NCBI GenBank assembly: GCA_947396885.1
Contig: OX377202.1
Location: 11,284,001 to 11,348,000, forward strand
Reading direction: 5' to 3'
Length of the DNA: 64,000 bases
From: Heligmosomoides polygyrus polygyrus
Lineage: Eukaryota > Nematoda > Chromadorea > Rhabditida > Heligmosomidae
The notes beneath the pieces were generated by a model. That model searched no databases and was not told the DNA's origin. It saw only the letters and a program-made list of their open reading frames with translations. Of the stretch, positions 47,701 to 53,700 are shown piece by piece (within the stretch, counting starts at the first letter, position 1; the number at the start of each line of letters is the position of its first letter). The translations under genes and the position numbers were made by a program.

Positions 47701-50700
47701 AAGTAAAAATTTTGTCAAATTTAAAACAATGTGTTTACCTTATTGGATGGATAAATTGAAACTTTAAAGAAAGTTATGCTAAAAATTTTCCTTGAACAAG
47801 AAATTACTATAACCTTTTTGGAAAGTCTCTAGTCTAATGAAGAAGAAGATCGCTTTAATTTGGAAGAGTTTGCTTTGATTTCGAAAGTCTTAGACTACCT
47901 TACCATTAGAATAGTGTCCAACTCAACGTGAAAATGGTATATTCATCAAACTTATGTAGTCCTAACTGAGTGCCTTTTTTGTTGGATATCCTGATCCCTT
48001 CCTTAGGAAGCAATGCTTGTGAAGCAAAATGATGTCGAATTCACCTCCGGTGGTTCAAATTCCACAATTCTTCAGATTTAGAAGAATGGGATCTATTGAT
48101 GTCTTTCAGGTTAATAACGGAGCGGCGTGTATATGTAACTTTTAGTTTGAGAGGAAAGCTGCTTTTTGAACTGAGTTATGATTTTTTAAATAAAAACCTC
48201 TGAAATTGAGAGAATTCTCCTTACAACCTAATAGCTCGTTCCTCTAAACTCCGGCAGAATACGTCGAAGAGCTTTTGAAGAGTCTAGTCGTGCGCCTTCA
48301 GAAGCCCGTTAGCGAACCAGTAGCTGACGCTCGCTAACGGGCTTCTGAAGGTGCTCAGCTACATAAAGCAAGGCTTCGTAAGGTCCAAAAAGTAACCTAA
48401 ACCTACTCAACTCGTGGAACCTTCCAATGGAACCTAGTCGAGTTCGGCTTTTGGTCGATAGATCCGCCTAGGATGAAACAACCAAGCGAATGCACGAGTA
48501 CGGCATTATCCCTGATCCGCCACCGAGCGTGTCACCTCCAACTCCTGTTCCGCCGGGCTACGCCAACATGATGGGCATGGAGAAGAGTTCTGTCAGGTTT
48601 TGATGGACCAAGGTCGGCCAATCGCTTTGTGGGATGTATCATGCATTCTGCTTCTATGGGAGGATATAGGAGGCCCTTTGAATGCGTATTTGACCATACA
48701 ATGACATGCGGTGGCCAGCAGATGGAGCAGTTGAATGAAGAAAATATAATAAATAGAAATCTTTAACGTGCAAAGAAAGAAATAATTAGGTAGATGGAAT
48801 CTGTCCAGAACAGTTTTACAAGGAAAGTAATGATTCGCTCTCATGGTCTCTCATATGATCAAATCCACTATCCTAATTTCTAAATTCTTCTTCAATATCT
48901 TCTTTGGAACAAAACAGGAATAAACTTCCGTAAGAGGCGCTCCGACACAGGCTGCAAGGCTGTGCACACGATCTTGAGGCTCTTATCAATCCAGTAGTGG
49001 CCCCTTATAAATAATACTGCTCCAACATAATCTTGAAGCTATGGGAGAGATAATAGTGTTTCAAATTTTACGAAATTTGGTGCATTTTTAGCATTTTTAT
49101 ACGACTAGGTTTTTGTTGCGCGACGTCTGGTCCACCCTGTAATGATTGTAATATCAATATGGGCTTGTAGACACTGTAGACACTTTATTGTCAACAATAT
49201 TGATAGGTGTTTTCTTAAAATTAGACAAATATTGTAAAAATATAGCGTGCTAACAGCAGCAATGCTGCAAATTTTGTGAGGACATTAAGCTGAATTTGAC
49301 CATTATTAAAGTTTATTCTTGCAAGATTGAATATGTTCATATATGTATGTATATGTCTTCTATAACTATTTATTCAAAAGTGGTTAAGAATCCCTTTTCT
49401 AATAGACAAAGCGTACTTGGGTAACCAATGATATCGTAGAACAACAATCTTAAATAAATAACGATAAAGGATAAACGACGGCGTTACTCAATTCCTTTTG
49501 GGATGCGCCACGCATTATACTTCTACGGGATGCCGTGGAGGCGATCTTGACACGTATTTGTCCATACAATGACTTGCGGTGGCCAGATGATGAGCACGTC
49601 TGCGCTTTATCCTTGTCAGGTAAGTCTCGTATCAATTCACCGACACCAGAGAGAAAGAAAGCTTGGTTGGCCCTGTTGGGAAGTCCGAACAAGAACCTGA
49701 TATCGGGTGCACGCGACAGCTGGCACATCCTCGAACTGCGCTACATGCGCCTGTTAATTAAATAATTCAGTAAAGTATTCGATATAAAAAATATGATAAT
49801 AATAATTAATTTCAAAAGTATAAATAATAATAGTACTCGTTTAAAAGCCGATTATTAACCAAATTTGATAAAATATTTTAGATATAAAAATGAATAAATA
49901 AAAGCCAAAAGGCACGATAAGCGTATAAATAATGCCACTGTAAAAAAATTTGGATGAAGCAAAATGACCTACACTGTAGTTTGACATACTTGTACTTTCT
50001 GATAATGACTGGTGTACTAAACAGGAGTTATTTTTGGGAAGCGAAAGCTAGGATTAGCTGATCGACATACGGTATGTAAGTTCAATTGTTTTTCAAACCT
50101 CTATAAAACCTTAACTATACTGTTTTATAATAAAACTTCAATTATTCTATATTGTAATAAAATTTTTAGTATGCTATATTGTAATACGGGCGCGTGTGGC
50201 GCAGTCGGAAGAGGTGCAGGCTATCGCGTGCACCCAATACCAGGTTCCCGGTTCGGGCCCAAGCCAACCTAGTCTTATATCCCTCCGAGGTCCGTAAATT
50301 GGTAGTAGACTTGTGTGGGAAGGATAAAGCGCAGAATTCTTCATCGGCTGGTCACGGCAAGTCATTGCATGACCAAACACGCATTCAAACCGCCTCCACG
50401 ACATCCCACAGAAATAGAATGCGTAGAGCATCCTAAAAGGGAATGAGTAACGCCGTACTCGATCCTTTATTTTTTGTCCTTTTTATTGTATTGTTATAAA
50501 TAGAGTATAAAATTAAAGTTCTTAAAGCATTTTTCTTAAATAAACCCTAAGAATTTGTGCACACTCAAAAAGGTTATAACGCCTTCCCGTTCACTGATGA
50601 GCCACCGGGGAGGTGTTGTAACAAAAAGGTCGTCTGGGGATAGGTCGCGAAACGAACTACTTCGAGAAAATACCAAAATTTCTCATTTTGTACTCTTTGC

Positions 50701-53700
50701 TTTCACTATACTTTCTTATACTGTTTCATAAGATCACCTATGGCAAGTGTGATCCGGCTTTACATTCCTTCGGTGTGGAAAGGTATTCCACTATCCATAG
50801 TGATTCCCGCAAATTAATGCTTCCGGAGGCCAGAACTAGACGCACAGTGCGGGTTCCAACTTTGTTAGATTCAGCAGGAAGGCATGTGCTACCTATAATT
50901 CCGAGTTTCATTAGCTTTTTGTACAATGACTTGAATCCTTGAATTCTTCTTGTGTTACGTCGCAGTTTGTCTGCACAGCTGTTTTGTTAACTTTCTCACT
51001 TTTTCACTCTATTGATTCATCTTCATGTAATAAAGAAAAAAAGTAAGTAACATGGGCAGTGACCTAACAAGGGAAGGGTCTGAAGCGTATGTCTGAACGG
51101 GGGAGCGAGTCGTATAGGGAGAATCCTCACCCCTCAATTGGTTTGAAAATGTGTTCATTTTTTTGCCAAGTCACTAAACCCAAGGAGTAGGGGGTCACAA
51201 TGGGACGGTGCAGCACGCGCTAGGGGGTCTTGTGCGCCCTCGATGCATCTGCAGCCAGTGGCTCGGAGCGGAAGTGGGTAGAGGGTTGACTCATGCGAGA
51301 GAGGTCAGGGGTTTGGCTCCTCTGCGTTGCTGCATGGTTGAGACTTGGGGGATTCTGACGCCTACACCATTTTCAGACGTTTTCTGCGCATTTTTCCAAC
51401 TGTACGTTGTGGTACTCAACATGGTGATAAATGTTCAGCACCAGTGATACACAGGTACAAAGTGCCTGCGTAGTGAATCGCGGTGTCTTCCTCCATGGTT
51501 ATGAGCACGCAATCGAAATCCTATTGAAGACGTATCCTTTCCTCCGAAACAAGAGTTCCACCCGAAAACGTTATCATATGCCCACTGCTTGCCTGCCTCT
51601 CCACGTCCATCAGTTCATCTTGCAGATCCCAATCTTACTCTTCTTCTTCTTCCACCACTTCCAGCTGTTCGTCTTCGTCAACTTCAAGTTGACGTGTTTC
51701 GAAGACCTTGAGTATGCTGGCCATCCGTTCGGCCAGCTTGATTTCTTCCCTCGAAGGTTTCTTGTCTAAAGGTGGGCCACACTTTAGCGTGGGCAGGTGG
51801 ATCACCACTCGACCGTCGGCGGACATTGTTGGTGTTAGGTTCTAGAAAACCTTCAGCAAATCTCTGATTTTCTCTGGTGACAGGCAGACATGAGTGAAAG
51901 AGTGTATCGATGCCGTTTAGCTTAATTTGCGGGATCGGCACACCTCGTTTCTCATTTGAGCCACTCCGACGTTACAATGGTCACAAGTGTCTCGTCACAA
52001 TGGTCTCCTTTGAAAATCCGAGCAGGATGGCTTTTCCCGAGGCCTTTGGTACATCTGTGGAAACAGACTATGAGGAGCCTGTAGCCTTTATACGCTACCC
52101 GTAAGGTGCCCAGTGGTACTGCATGCACCTTGTACCTGTGTATCACTGGCGTTGAACATTTATACATCATCATGTGGAATACCACAGCGTACAGCTGGAC
52201 AAATGCGCAGAAAACGTCTGGAAATGGTATATACGTCAGAGTCCCCGAAATCTCTACCAATCAGTTAAAATACAAAGGTGCAGCAACGCAGACGAGCCAA
52301 ACCCCTGACCTCTCTCGCATGAGTCAACCCTCTACCACCTGCGTTCCGAGCCACTGGATGCAGACGCATCGCGGGCGTACAAGACCCCAAACGCGTGCTG
52401 CGCCGTATTACATTGTGACCTCCTACTCCTTAGGTTTAGCGACTTGGCAAAAAATAAACACATTTTCAAACCAATTGAGGGATGAGGATTCTTCCCATAT
52501 GACTCTCTCCCCCCGTTCAGACATACGCTTCAGACCCTTCCCTTGTAAGTCCTTCCTTTTGGGATTGCGCCATGCTTTCCGCTGATTGGGTGTGTGCAGC
52601 TTTCTTCATTAGTTGGTGTCTCTTTGTGAACAGGATGACTGCAAGGCTAAGGCTCAGGCTGGCTAGACAAAAGATCCAGCTGTACTACAGGTGAGCGCAG
52701 TGTGCAGTTCTGCTGCTGATTCGTGTAGAATGGCTCTTTATCTGAGCCATTAAGGTGAATTAGTCACTATGGTTACAGTTACCTAATGTAAGCGTTGCAT
52801 GCTACGTCACAAACACAAAAATAGTAGGTTAATGAGCATACCCACTGATAGATTCCTATACCCTTGATGTGACATCTCAAAAAGCGGAATAATAGCGATA
52901 TTGAATTTATCCTACCGGAAGAGGGCACATAACTAAGAATTGTGTAGCAAGTTGACTTGAAACTCACGGACCTGCTTCTAGAGGACAAAGTAGAGCCTAA
53001 AGTGACAAAATTCACAAAAAAATATTTTTGGGTCTTTCTAGCGCTAGGCGGGACTCGAACCCGCACCTCCCTCTGACCGGGCGGAAATGCTCTACGCCTT
53101 TACACCACCGGTGCCGTTTGATCGAACGCAACATCCACACCTCATGGGACCGATCAGCACCCACCCGTATCAAACGGCGCCGGTGGTGTAAACGAGTAGA
53201 GCATTCCCGCCCGGTCAGAGGGAGGTGCGGGTTCGAGTCCCGCCTGGCGCTAGAAGTTTTGATCGCAACAAAACATTGTTGTGACAGCTTACAACCTCGA
53301 TACCAGCCAATTGAGGTTTAAAGAAACTGATTTGAATTTTTGGGCCCTATTTCGTCCTCTTGAGGGGCGGTGTAGTGCAATCGGAGGAGGCGCCGACTGT
53401 CGCCCGCATCCAATACCAGGTTCCTGGTTCGGATTTCCCAGGCCAACCAAGCCTTTCATCCCTCCGGGGTCGGTGAACTGGAACCAGACTTGACGCATTC
53501 AAATCGCCTCCACGACATCCCGTAGAAGTAGAATGCGTGGCGCATCCCAAAAGGGATTGAGTAACGCCTTATCGTTATCCTTTATCTTTATCCTTTATTT
53601 TGTCTTCTTGGAACCGCGCCGTGAGTCCCAAATCAATTGGTTACATAATTTCTAGTTATGTGCCCTCCCCCACTGACTAGGATAGATATATGTTTAATCC

